Assembly (NCBI RefSeq): GCF_000682755.1
Contig: NZ_AWFF01000028.1
Span: forward strand, 43,013 to 107,012
Direction of reading: 5' to 3'
DNA length: 64,000 bases
DNA from: Hyphomonas beringensis
GTDB lineage: Bacteria > Pseudomonadota > Alphaproteobacteria > Caulobacterales > Hyphomonadaceae
Shown: positions 25,311 to 34,263 of the stretch, piece by piece
How positions within the stretch are numbered: the first letter of the stretch is position 1
Layout of the letters: each line of letters opens with the position of its first letter
Program-made: the position numbers and the translations under genes
Notes under the pieces: generated by a model
Seen by the model: only the letters and a program-made list of their open reading frames with translations
The model's database searches: none
What the model was told of the DNA's origin: nothing

Positions 25311-25646
25311 CTAGCGCCGGGTCAGGGAGAATCCGGCTTCAGAGCCTTCCTGCCATACCACGCGGGCCGTGCCTTCCAGGCCGACAGCGCTGGCATTCAG
25401 GGTCACCGTAGCCGGCAGGCGTTCATTGGTGGGGAAGCGCAGACGCACGCCTGTATCAGAGTGATCCAGCACTATGCCGCGGCGCTTGTAGCCGGAATCA
25501 TAGGTGACATGAGCTTCACGATAGACCATGGCGCGGGCAGGCCGCGGCCGCTCCAAATGTGTGGCAACCATTTGCTCTACGCGCTCGGTCGTGGGCGCTT
25601 GAGTCTCTGATTTTCGACTTCCGAAGAGGCGGTCCAGAATTGCCAT
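25311..25646 (-). CDS. PilZ domain protein
   Basis: 111 residues. The PilZ-like beta-barrel region spans about residues 40-105, with the D-x-S-x-x-G-type turn in VLDHSDTGVRLRF. PilZ domains bind cyclic di-GMP through RxxxR plus D/NxSxxG. The second motif is clear, but I do not see a clean RxxxR (RPRPAR is nearest), so binding is uncertain. The N terminus MAILDRLFGSRK is amphipathic and basic. It stands alone between dodecin and the M13 peptidase gene. Confidence 0.7.
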   Translation of the reverse strand: MAILDRLFGSRKSETQAPTTERVEQMVATHLERPRPARAMVYREAHVTYDSGYKRRGIVLDHSDTGVRLRFPTNERLPATVTLNASAVGLEGTARVVWQEGSEAGFSLTRR

Positions 25647-25730
25647 ATTGGTTTAGGGTCCTTTGCTTGGACTATTCTATGCAACCCCCATACCAATCTG
25701 CATGCTAGCAAGACATTCTTAACGCGCGAT

Positions 25731-25760
25731 AAAAAAAAGCGGCGCCGTTAAGCGCCGCTT
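25731..25760 (-). terminator. Rho-independent terminator of the M13 peptidase gene
   Basis: AAGCGGCGC (25737-25745) and GCGCCGCTT (25752-25760) form a perfect 9-bp stem with a 6-base loop. On the minus strand it runs into eight T residues (plus-strand A run 25731-25738). It lies 31 bases beyond the peptidase stop. Confidence 0.93.
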
Positions 25761-25790
25761 TCTGTAACATAGATTACTATTTCTGGGTGA

Positions 25791-28007
25791 TTACCAGATG
25801 CGCACGCGCTCTTCCGGCGGCAGGTACAATGCGTCGCCCGGCTGGACATCAAAGGCCTTGTACCACTCGTCCAGGTTGCGAACGATGCCGTTCACACGAT
25901 AGTTCGGCGGGGAGTGCGGATCGCTTGCCATCTGGTTACGCGTCGCCTCTTCGCGATACTTGGCGCGCCAGACCTGAGCCCAGGACATGAAGAAGCGCTG
26001 GTCGCCGGTCAGCCCGTCAATGATGGGGGCTTCCTCGCCGTTCAGGGACATCTTGTAGGCACGATAGGCGAGGGACAGACCGCCGAGGTCGCCAATGTTC
26101 TCGCCAAGTGTCAGGCGGCCGTTCACACAGGTCTCGCCATCATCCAGCGGGCAGTAAGCCGAATATTGCTCGGCCAGCGCATCGCCCAGCTGACGGAAGG
26201 CGGCCAGATCTTCTTCGGTCCACCAGTTCTGCAGTACACCGTCACCGGTATACTTGGCGCCCTGGTCATCAAAGCCGTGGCCCATTTCGTGACCGATGAC
26301 GCCGCCAATGGCGCCATAGTTCACAGCCGGATCAGCCGAGATGTTGAAGAAGGGCGGCTGCAGGATAGCGGCCGGGAAGACGATCTCGTTATAGGCCGGG
26401 TTGTAATAGGCGTTGATCGTCTGCGGGGTCATGAACCATTCGGTCTTGTCGACCGGCTTGCCCAGTTTCGAGATATTGTCCTCAAGGGCCCATTTGCCAG
26501 CATTGATCTGGTTTTCCAGGGCGTTGTCGCCCACGACGAGCGTGTCATAGGTTTCAAACTTGTCCGGATAGCCGATCTTCGGGTTGAAGGCGTCGAGCTT
26601 CTCTTCTGCCTTCACCTTTGTGGCTTCGCTCATCCAGCCAAGGTCTTCCAGGTTCAGCGCCATGGCCTTGCGCAAATTCTTGACCAGTTCGTCCATCTCC
26701 GCCTTGTTTTCCGGCGGGAAGTAACGCTCGACAAACACCTTGCCGATGGCTTCACCCAGCACGCCCTGAGTGGCGGACACGGCCCGCTTCCAGCGTTCGC
26801 GCTGTTCTGGCTGACCGCGCAGGGCGGTGCCATAGAAGGCGAAGTCGGCATCATCGATTTCCTGCGGCAGAACGCTGCTGTAATTGGACAGGAAGTGCGC
26901 GGTCAGATAGGCCTTCCAGGTGTCCAGCGGCGTATCGCTGATGATCTGGAACATGGCAGGGAAGCCGCCGCCAAGCTTTTCAGCCTGCTCAGGCGTGATG
27001 CCAGCCATTTCGAGTTCCTCAGGGGTCGGCGGAATTTCTGCGACGAGGAATTCCTTCTGGTCACCGACACCGATCGTGTCGAGGGCACGAACCACCGGGA
27101 AGCTGCCGGACATTGCGGCCAGATCATCCTTTGACACCTTGTTGTAGGTGATTTCCGGATTGCGGGAGAGGGCAGGGTCCCAGTCTGCCTTGGCAAGCTC
27201 TGTTTCCAGATCGAGCACTTTCTGGGCTTCTGCCGGGGCATCGTCATAGCCGGCTTCGCTCAGCAGGAAGGTCAGCAGTTCCAGATAGTCGGCGCGCAGC
27301 TCAACAGATTTGTCGTCCGTCTTGAGATAATAGTCGCGGTTCGGCATGCCGAGGCCGCCCATGCTCATCTGGAAGATGTTCGTGTTCGGATCCATGTCAT
27401 CAGAGAAGACAAAGCCATTGATCGGGGAGCTGAAGCCCGGCGAACTGAACAGAACGGCCAGATCATCCAGGTTCTTGATGGACTGGATCTTGTCCAGATA
27501 GGGCTGGGCTGGGGTCAGGCCTGCAGCGTTGATCGTGTCAGTGGCCATGTAGGCATTATAGTAAGCGCCGATCTTGCCTTCCGGCGTATCAAGCGCGGGC
27601 TTTGCAGCAGCCAGATCATCAATGATCTTCAGAACGCGTTGTTCGGACTTTTCCGCCAGCAGGTCAAATGATCCATAACGCGATTTGTCGGCCGGGATTT
27701 CAAAGGAATCGAGCCATTTGCCATTGGCCCAGGCGTAGAAATTATCACCCGGCTTCACGGCAGGATTTTGAAGGGTCAGGTCGATGCCCCAAGGGCCCCA
27801 ATAGTCAGCAGCGGTCAGTTCCAGGCCATCTGCGGTCACATACTTGCCGTCCGCATTTGGCGTCGGACGTGCGGGGGGCGGAGTTTCTGCAGGCGGCGCT
27901 TCTACGGTTTCAACTGCTTCTACCGTTTGAACGGTCTCATCGGTTTGCGCTGTCGTGCAGGCAGCCAGTAGCGCCGCAGTTGCGACACCAAGCATGAGTT
28001 TCTTCAT
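25791..28007 (-). CDS. M13 family zinc metallopeptidase, lipoprotein
   Basis: 738 residues. The signal peptide ends in a lipobox LLAAC (Cys17), followed by an acidic Pro/Val-rich linker, then the neprilysin-type domain. The zinc site HExxH is in VIGHEMGHGFDDQG (near residue 570); the third ligand Glu is in ENIGDLGGL (near 635). The C-terminal HSPPNYRVNG/RVNGIVRN element and the ...RIW end are typical of M13. It cleaves short peptides in the periplasm. It is a separate unit after the RND operon and ends in a strong terminator. Confidence 0.95.
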   Translation of the reverse strand: MKKLMLGVATAALLAACTTAQTDETVQTVEAVETVEAPPAETPPPARPTPNADGKYVTADGLELTAADYWGPWGIDLTLQNPAVKPGDNFYAWANGKWLDSFEIPADKSRYGSFDLLAEKSEQRVLKIIDDLAAAKPALDTPEGKIGAYYNAYMATDTINAAGLTPAQPYLDKIQSIKNLDDLAVLFSSPGFSSPINGFVFSDDMDPNTNIFQMSMGGLGMPNRDYYLKTDDKSVELRADYLELLTFLLSEAGYDDAPAEAQKVLDLETELAKADWDPALSRNPEITYNKVSKDDLAAMSGSFPVVRALDTIGVGDQKEFLVAEIPPTPEELEMAGITPEQAEKLGGGFPAMFQIISDTPLDTWKAYLTAHFLSNYSSVLPQEIDDADFAFYGTALRGQPEQRERWKRAVSATQGVLGEAIGKVFVERYFPPENKAEMDELVKNLRKAMALNLEDLGWMSEATKVKAEEKLDAFNPKIGYPDKFETYDTLVVGDNALENQINAGKWALEDNISKLGKPVDKTEWFMTPQTINAYYNPAYNEIVFPAAILQPPFFNISADPAVNYGAIGGVIGHEMGHGFDDQGAKYTGDGVLQNWWTEEDLAAFRQLGDALAEQYSAYCPLDDGETCVNGRLTLGENIGDLGGLSLAYRAYKMSLNGEEAPIIDGLTGDQRFFMSWAQVWRAKYREEATRNQMASDPHSPPNYRVNGIVRNLDEWYKAFDVQPGDALYLPPEERVRIW

Positions 28008-28083
28008 TAGGTCTCTCCCAGACTTTTAGATGCGCACCAGCCGTCCAGAAGGGGCGGGTAAATACACATCAATTGAAGGTAAT

Positions 28084-31000
28084 TTACTCCGCAGGAGCCG
28101 CCGGGCCAAGCCCACCACTGTGGCTGGTGCCGATCAACTCTTCTTCATCAATTGTCACTTCGCCGCTATAGGTCTCTCCGATCTGGCGGAAGGGCTTGCC
28201 ACCCCAGGTCCAGCGGAAGATGCGGCCAATCTCCACGCCCACAGCATACATGGCCGGAACCATCAGCAGGGACACGAACAGGGCGAAGGCCACTGCCGCG
28301 CCGAGCGACACCACCATCGGCTTGAGGAACTGCGCCTGTACGGATTTCTCCGCGATAAGCGGCAGAATGCCGACAAAGGTCGTCACGGAGGTCAGCAGGA
28401 TCGGGCGGAAACGCGACACGCCGCCATCCACCAGGGCCTGCACTGCGCCCGCGCCTTCATCACGCCTGCGGTTCACATAATCGATCAGGACGAGGTTGTC
28501 GTTGATCACGACGCCTGCTGCAGCGGCAATGCCGAAGAAGGAGAACATCGCCATCGGCGTATCGAATAGCCACAGGCCGAACACCGCGCCGCAATAGGCG
28601 AAGGGCAGGGCCATCATCAGCAGGACGGGCTGGGCATAGGACCGGAAGGCCACGGCCAGCAGGATATACATCGTGCCGATGGCGATCAGGATAAGGCGGC
28701 CGATCTCCGAGAAGAATTTCTGCTCTTCTTCAAAGCCGCCAGCTTCACCGCGTTGTACGTCCGGGAACTGTTTCTGGAAGTCGGGCCAGAAATCCTGCTC
28801 CATGGCGCCCATGATCTGGCCGCGTCCGCCTTCGCCCATGACTTCGGCATAGACCGAGACAGAACGGGTGCGGTTGCGCCGGATGATCCGGTTGATGCCG
28901 GGGGCATACTCGAAGTTCGCGACCTGATTGATCGGGATCTCGCGCCCGTCTGCCGTGCGCACTCTCAGGGCGCTGAGGCTGTCCAGGTTTTCCCGTGCCG
29001 TTTCAGGCAGGCGTACCATGACGCGGACGTCTTCTCCGTCACGGGGCAGGCGCTGGACCTCTTCCCCGAAATAGGCCTGGCGTACCTGTTGGGAGACTTG
29101 CGCCAGCGTCACGCCAAGGGTTTCTGCGCCCGGCTTCAGCGAAATGCGGATCTCTTCAGCAGCGGACGACAGATTGTCCCCGATATCATAGGCGTTGTTG
29201 TACGTCGCCAGATGTTCCTTCACGACAGCGGCCGCTTCGCGCAGACGCTCCAGATTCGGGTGGTTCAGGGCAAAGCGTACGCCGGATTGTTCGTCATTGA
29301 AGGTGAAGTCGAATGTGACTTCTTCTGCATCCTGAATGTCGCCGACATTTGTGCGCATGAATTCGGAGACTTCCTTGGACCGCAATCCGACAGGGCGTTC
29401 TTCCGGCGGGATGATGCTGATCCATGAGCGGACACTGGTGCCAGAGGCAACCACGGAGGCAGAGGTGATGAGGTCACCTTTGACATCCGGGAATTCCGTA
29501 TGGGCTTCTTCCTTGGTTTTCTGAATCCCAGCCTGAAGCTGGTCACGTACCTGAATCAGGCGCTCATAAGGGGTGCCTTCCGGCATGCTGATCTCAACCT
29601 GGATCATGTCGGCTTCGATTTCCGGCATGAACTTGAATGGAACAATCCCCATGCTTGATACCTGGGTGGCCAGATAGAACAGGCAGAAGAACAGGGCCAA
29701 GGTTGCATAGCGGAAGCGGATCGCCACTTCGAGCGCGGGCTTGTAGAGATTGTTGGCAAACCACAGAAGGCTGTCGGCAATGCTGTGCTGCAGTTTCAGC
29801 AGCTTGCCGGACGGGCCGTCAAATTTCTGCTTCTTCATGTGCGACAGGTGACTCGGCAGGATCAGCATGCACTCGATCACCGAGAAGATCAGCGCAGCCA
29901 CCACCACGAAGGTGATCTGCTGCGTGAACATGCGGGTCGGGCCCGTGATGAACGCCCAGGGCAGGAAGGCGATGATTGTGGTGAGAACCCCGAAGATGAC
30001 GGGCTTGAGAACCATCTGGGTGCCGATGATAGCCGCATCCAGGCCTTCGCTCCGGCCGCTTTCAATCTCCTTGTGTATGTTCTCTCCCACAACGATCGCG
30101 TCGTCCACGATCACGCCGATCACCAGCAGCACGGCGAAGGTCGACAGAATGTTCCACGAGACGCCGAAATAGGGCAGCAGCATGATGCCGCCTGCGAACG
30201 CCGTGATGATGCCTGCCGTCACCCACAGCGCCACAGTCGGGCGCAGGAACAGGATCAGCACCAGCATCACCAGCACAGCGCCCTGAAAAGCGGATTGCGT
30301 GATCAGGTCCATACGGTCCTGGAAGCTTTCGGAATCGTCCCAAAGCACATCCACTTTCACGGCCTGGGGCAGGATGCCATTGGCCGGATCATTGGCCTTT
30401 TTCACGTATTTGTGGAAGCTGTCGGTATAATCCAGAATGTGCATCGTGTCCGGCGACGGGATCATGACGAACACGGTTGGCTCGCCATCGAAGGTCGCTT
30501 TGAACTTGTCCGTGACGAAGCCATCATCGATCGATGCGACATCATCCACGCGGATCGTGCCGTCTTCAGTCGTCTGGCGAATAATGATGTTGCCAAACTG
30601 ACCGGCTGTGTCAGCCAGTTGGCGGGCGGTAATTGCTACATCGCCGGAAGAGGATTCGATGCGTCCGCCGGAAGAGTTCAGAGAGGATTGACGAATGGCA
30701 TTGGCCACATCGGTGAAGCTGATCCCGAAGCGTCGAAGAGCCTCTTCGGAAACCTCGATATTCACCTGCTCATCAAGTACGCCATTCAACTCGGCCAGTT
30801 CGCCGCCGCGGATATTGGCAATGTCATCGCGTACCTTGTCGCCAAGGCGTTTCAGTGTGCGTTCATCGACATTGCCATGAATTGCCAGGCCCATGAACGA
30901 GTTGCGTTGTTCCCAGCGCGTAACCTGTGGCTGGAACGCCGCCTGGGGCATGTTGTTGATCTGGTCGACACGCAGTTTCACATCGTCCAGGAACTTGTCC

Positions 31001-31305
31001 ATGTCGACATCGTCACGGCCCTTGATGTTGACCACACCAAAGCCTTCATTGGCGATGGAGGTGATCCGGTCCAGGCCGTTGATGTCTGCGACGGCTTCCT
31101 CGATCCGTGTGACGATCTGTTCCTCGACATCCTGTGGCGAGGCGCCGTTCCAGGCAACAGAAACAGATGCCCCGCTCACATTCACGACCGGGAACATCTC
31201 CTGTTCCATCTTGGTGTAGCCAAAGACGCCGCCCACAAAGGCAACGATCATCAGCAGGTTGGCTGCAACCGCGTTACGCGCGAACCAGGCAACGATGCCG
31301 CTCAT
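28084..31305 (-). CDS. RND efflux transporter permease (HAE1-like)
   Basis: 1073 residues with 12 predicted helices in two repeats and two large periplasmic loops. The start MSGIVAWFARNAVAANLLMI is the first helix; TM4 carries VIGVIVDDAIVVGENIHKEI, containing the proton-relay Asp pair; a second-half match is VVINDNLVLIDYVNRRRDEG. It is a proton-driven trimeric inner-membrane pump for drugs, solvents or lipids; the substrate is unknown. It overlaps the adaptor gene by 4 bases and the TolC-type gene lies just upstream, making a complete tripartite set. Confidence 0.94.
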   Translation of the reverse strand: MSGIVAWFARNAVAANLLMIVAFVGGVFGYTKMEQEMFPVVNVSGASVSVAWNGASPQDVEEQIVTRIEEAVADINGLDRITSIANEGFGVVNIKGRDDVDMDKFLDDVKLRVDQINNMPQAAFQPQVTRWEQRNSFMGLAIHGNVDERTLKRLGDKVRDDIANIRGGELAELNGVLDEQVNIEVSEEALRRFGISFTDVANAIRQSSLNSSGGRIESSSGDVAITARQLADTAGQFGNIIIRQTTEDGTIRVDDVASIDDGFVTDKFKATFDGEPTVFVMIPSPDTMHILDYTDSFHKYVKKANDPANGILPQAVKVDVLWDDSESFQDRMDLITQSAFQGAVLVMLVLILFLRPTVALWVTAGIITAFAGGIMLLPYFGVSWNILSTFAVLLVIGVIVDDAIVVGENIHKEIESGRSEGLDAAIIGTQMVLKPVIFGVLTTIIAFLPWAFITGPTRMFTQQITFVVVAALIFSVIECMLILPSHLSHMKKQKFDGPSGKLLKLQHSIADSLLWFANNLYKPALEVAIRFRYATLALFFCLFYLATQVSSMGIVPFKFMPEIEADMIQVEISMPEGTPYERLIQVRDQLQAGIQKTKEEAHTEFPDVKGDLITSASVVASGTSVRSWISIIPPEERPVGLRSKEVSEFMRTNVGDIQDAEEVTFDFTFNDEQSGVRFALNHPNLERLREAAAVVKEHLATYNNAYDIGDNLSSAAEEIRISLKPGAETLGVTLAQVSQQVRQAYFGEEVQRLPRDGEDVRVMVRLPETARENLDSLSALRVRTADGREIPINQVANFEYAPGINRIIRRNRTRSVSVYAEVMGEGGRGQIMGAMEQDFWPDFQKQFPDVQRGEAGGFEEEQKFFSEIGRLILIAIGTMYILLAVAFRSYAQPVLLMMALPFAYCGAVFGLWLFDTPMAMFSFFGIAAAAGVVINDNLVLIDYVNRRRDEGAGAVQALVDGGVSRFRPILLTSVTTFVGILPLIAEKSVQAQFLKPMVVSLGAAVAFALFVSLLMVPAMYAVGVEIGRIFRWTWGGKPFRQIGETYSGEVTIDEEELIGTSHSGGLGPAAPAE

Positions 31306-32579
31306 TGGGCCACTCCATTGTCACTGTCACCAGCCTGAGCCAGTTCGGCGGTCTCATCTGCTTTTGATGTGTCTTCGGAGGATGTGCGTTCATAGACCTT
31401 GATAGAGCCATCTTCCATACGCTGCATCACGGTGATGTTCATGCCATCGAAAGGTGCCTGGATGGGGCTCACAATAGCCAGTTCGCCTGGTTCCACACCG
31501 GAGGAGACATAGGCACCATCCGGGTCGGAATAGATCAGATCGATCTGGCGGATCGACAGCTTTCCCTCATCCGGCAGGCCGATGAAGATGCGGTCATCAC
31601 CGCGCAGGGACGCGCGGGGCGCGATCAGCACATCCTTGATCGTCTCGCCCTTGATGGCAGCCGTTACGAACAGGCCGGGGGCCATCGGCGCATCGCCATC
31701 GGCGCCGGCGCCATACGGGTCTTTCAGTTCCGCGATCACATTGATCTGGCGGGTCTGCGAGTTGACGGCGGCCGCCGTGCGGACAACCTGGCCATGCCAT
31801 TCCCGCGGCACACCGCCAACCACGGCGCGGAAGGTAACGTCCGGTCCCGGATTTTCCTTGGTGGCGACAAAGGCGAGCGGCAGGCCCAGACGGCCCATTT
31901 CCGTGTCGTTCAGGGGCATGGCCACCTCAACCACATCATTGGCAAAGATATTGCCCAGGGACTGGCCAGTGGCCACGACCTGGCCGATATCCACATTGCG
32001 TTCGCGGACGCGGCCATCAAAAGGTGCGTAGACGGCTGTCCGGCCCAGGGCCAGTTCAGCATCCTTCAGCTGAGCGCGCGCGGCTTCCAATGCAGCGCGC
32101 GCTTCCGCCAGCTGCGGCTCCCGCCGGGCAAGAGGGGAGGCATCTTCAATGCCCAAATCCAGAATATCCTGACGGGCCAGTTCGGCTTCTGCTTCTTCGC
32201 GGGCAAGGGCCTGTTGAGCCGACGCCACGGTAGATTGTGCACGGACGACGGCGAGTTCATAATCGGCCGCTTCAACCCGTACCAGAAGCTGGCCTTTCTT
32301 GATGAAGCCCCCATCAATGAAATCCGGAGAAACATATGAGATGCGGCCAGATGTCTGCGGGGCGACGATGATCTCCCGGCGCGGCTTCACTTCGCCCTGC
32401 GCCTCGACAACAAGCTCCAGATCACCCTGGCGCACAGGCTCTGCAAACACATTCAGCCCGGCAGTGGCTTCAGCGGCCTTCTCGGGTTCCGGTTTCAAGG
32501 CTGACAGTGCGACGAACCCGACACCACCAACAATGGCAATGATGCCGATCGGCAATATGACTGAAAGAACGCGTCCCAT
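31302..32579 (-). CDS. RND periplasmic adaptor (membrane fusion protein)
   Basis: 425 residues. An N-terminal anchor (VLSVILPIGIIAIVGGVGFV) is followed by a lipoyl/barrel-sandwich region (about 60-100, VEAQGEVKPRREIIVAPQTSGRI), an alpha-helical hairpin around 110-185, and a beta barrel with YAPFDGRVRERNVDIGQVV. It bridges the RND pump and the outer-membrane channel. Its 3' end overlaps the pump start (4 bases), so the two are cotranslated. The acidic, Thr/Ser-rich C terminus (SEDTSKADETAELAQAGDSD) is unusually long. Confidence 0.93.
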   Translation of the reverse strand: MGRVLSVILPIGIIAIVGGVGFVALSALKPEPEKAAEATAGLNVFAEPVRQGDLELVVEAQGEVKPRREIIVAPQTSGRISYVSPDFIDGGFIKKGQLLVRVEAADYELAVVRAQSTVASAQQALAREEAEAELARQDILDLGIEDASPLARREPQLAEARAALEAARAQLKDAELALGRTAVYAPFDGRVRERNVDIGQVVATGQSLGNIFANDVVEVAMPLNDTEMGRLGLPLAFVATKENPGPDVTFRAVVGGVPREWHGQVVRTAAAVNSQTRQINVIAELKDPYGAGADGDAPMAPGLFVTAAIKGETIKDVLIAPRASLRGDDRIFIGLPDEGKLSIRQIDLIYSDPDGAYVSSGVEPGELAIVSPIQAPFDGMNITVMQRMEDGSIKVYERTSSEDTSKADETAELAQAGDSDNGVAQ

Positions 32580-32611
32580 TTATTTATCTCCTGTCGCTAT
32601 TCTGCGACGTC

Positions 32612-34051
32612 TTATTGCGAGGCTTGGCTAACATTGGCAGCGGCGCTCACGGGCAAGCCGCCACCAAGGGCGAGGTGGTAGGAAATGCGGTTGGTCGCGC
32701 GATTGGCGCGTGCCGAAACGAGGTTGCTTTCCGCTGTCAGGCGGCGTGTCTGGGCATCAATCAGGTTGAAGATTGTGATCGTGCCGCTTGTGTACTGACG
32801 TTCTGCCAACTCTTCTGCGAGCCGGGCTTCTTCCAGGGAACGCATCTGCGCGTCTTCCTGATCTGCGAGCAGGGTGTCAGCGGCAAGCGCGTCTTCCACT
32901 TCTCCCCAGGCAGACAGGGCTGCGCTGGCATAATTGGCGATGGCGGCTTCTGCCTGGGCGATGGCGGCGTCGCGCTGCGCACTGAGGCGGCCGCCGGTAA
33001 ACAGCGGTTGCACCAGGCTGGCGACCAGGCGGGCGGCGATACGTTCTGGGTCGATTGCGTCTGCGAAATCGGCCTGGCTGGTGGAGACAGAGCCGGTCAG
33101 GCGCAGGCTCGGCAGCATGGCCAGGCGTGCCTGTTCTGCTCTCAGGCCGGCAGCGACCAGTCTTGCCTCTGCGCCGGCAATATCCGGGCGGCGGGCCAGC
33201 AGAAGCATCGGATTGCCTTCCGGCTGCATCACGTCCAGCACCGGCAATTCTGCGGGGGCCTCAATTTCCGTTGCCGGATAACGGCCCAGCAGGATTTCAA
33301 GACGGCGGGCGGCTTCTCCGGAAAGCTGGCGGCGCAGGGCGATATTGGCTTCGGCCCCTGCCAGCGCGCTGCGGGCCGTGCGCACGTCCAGCGCTTGGGC
33401 GAGACCGCGCTGGAAGCGTCGCTCTGTCAGGATGCGCACACGGTCGCGTGCTTCATAGGTCTGAAGGGCGACATTTTCCTGCGCGAGGGCGGCGTTCAGA
33501 TTGATCCAGGCAATCGCGGTCTGCGCAGCAACCGACAGTTCGGCAGCGGCGAGATCAGCTTCGCTTGCAGCAAGATCGGCTTCGGAGGCGGCAACGCCGC
33601 GGCCCAGCCGGTTCCACAAATCTGCTTCCCAGCTGGCATCTACGCCGAGGCCGTAAACGCTGTCGGTTCTGCGGTCGATGCCGCTGGCCGTCTCGAAGCC
33701 ATTGGAGGTGCCACCCGCAGAGACAGAAGCATCCACATTGGGCAGGCGCTGGGAGCGCGCTGTGCGTGTGGCGGCCTTGGCGGCGCGCACGAGGGCTGCG
33801 CGCGATTCCAGCGTCGGGCTGTTGGCAAGCGCTTCCTGTACCAGATTGACCATGATCGGATCATTGAACTGTGTCAGCCAGCTGCCCGTTGGCGCCGTTC
33901 CGGCCACGCCACGCGCGGCCCATTCAGCAGGAGCTTCCGGCGCAACGGCAAAGATTTCCCCCCGGTCGCCATCGATTCCGGGCAGGTTTGCCTGTGATGA
34001 GGCGCACGCAGCAAGAAATGCCGTGCTGAAAATAAGAATTGATCGTGTCAT
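32612..34051 (-). CDS. outer-membrane efflux channel, NodT/TolC family lipoprotein
   Basis: 479 residues. The signal peptide ends in a lipobox LAACAS (Cys16). Two tandem OEP repeats follow, recognisable from WLTQFNDPIMVNLVQEALANSP and LVASLVQPLFTGGRLSAQRD. A long coiled-coil helix region (about 190-270) corresponds to the periplasmic tunnel. It is the first gene of the operon, so its promoter and regulator site probably lie at 34052-34230, where 16-base near-direct repeats occur. Confidence 0.93.
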   Translation of the reverse strand: MTRSILIFSTAFLAACASSQANLPGIDGDRGEIFAVAPEAPAEWAARGVAGTAPTGSWLTQFNDPIMVNLVQEALANSPTLESRAALVRAAKAATRTARSQRLPNVDASVSAGGTSNGFETASGIDRRTDSVYGLGVDASWEADLWNRLGRGVAASEADLAASEADLAAAELSVAAQTAIAWINLNAALAQENVALQTYEARDRVRILTERRFQRGLAQALDVRTARSALAGAEANIALRRQLSGEAARRLEILLGRYPATEIEAPAELPVLDVMQPEGNPMLLLARRPDIAGAEARLVAAGLRAEQARLAMLPSLRLTGSVSTSQADFADAIDPERIAARLVASLVQPLFTGGRLSAQRDAAIAQAEAAIANYASAALSAWGEVEDALAADTLLADQEDAQMRSLEEARLAEELAERQYTSGTITIFNLIDAQTRRLTAESNLVSARANRATNRISYHLALGGGLPVSAAANVSQASQ

Positions 34052-34119
34052 GCCGTTGGCAACGCTCCCACTTAGTCTTTTTTCCGTTACGCGTCCGCTA
34101 GTCGACTGTCAACGAGAAA

Positions 34120-34214
34120 TTATCGTTATTCAATAATCATTTTATGATTAAGAGACAGTAACTTATGTGCCGCATATGCATAACGGCACTTGGTAGTTTT
34201 ATCGTTACACAATA
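34120..34214. promoter_or_regulatory. direct-repeat and palindrome cluster between efflux operon and sensor kinase
   Basis: TTATCGTTAttCAATA (34120-34135) and TTATCGTTAcaCAATA (34199-34214) match at 14 of 16 positions in the same orientation. Between them lie AATCAT-TTT-ATGATT (34135-34149, exact inverted repeat) and GTGCCG...CGGCAC (34167-34172 with 34184-34189). The region is AT-rich against the surroundings and carries the promoters of both divergent units. Confidence 0.55.
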
Positions 34215-34263
34215 GCCGCTACAGATAAGGATGTCTGTGGGCAGTCTGTTAACGGGAGTTGCG

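Noticed and set aside
25914..27134. 406-residue frame opposite the M13 peptidase
   Set aside because: Same type of shadow frame; the peptidase on the other strand has all catalytic motifs.
29785..31338. 517-residue open frame opposite the RND pump gene
   Set aside because: It is a GC-rich shadow of the pump coding strand; His/Asp/Gln-rich with no recognisable domain or start signal.
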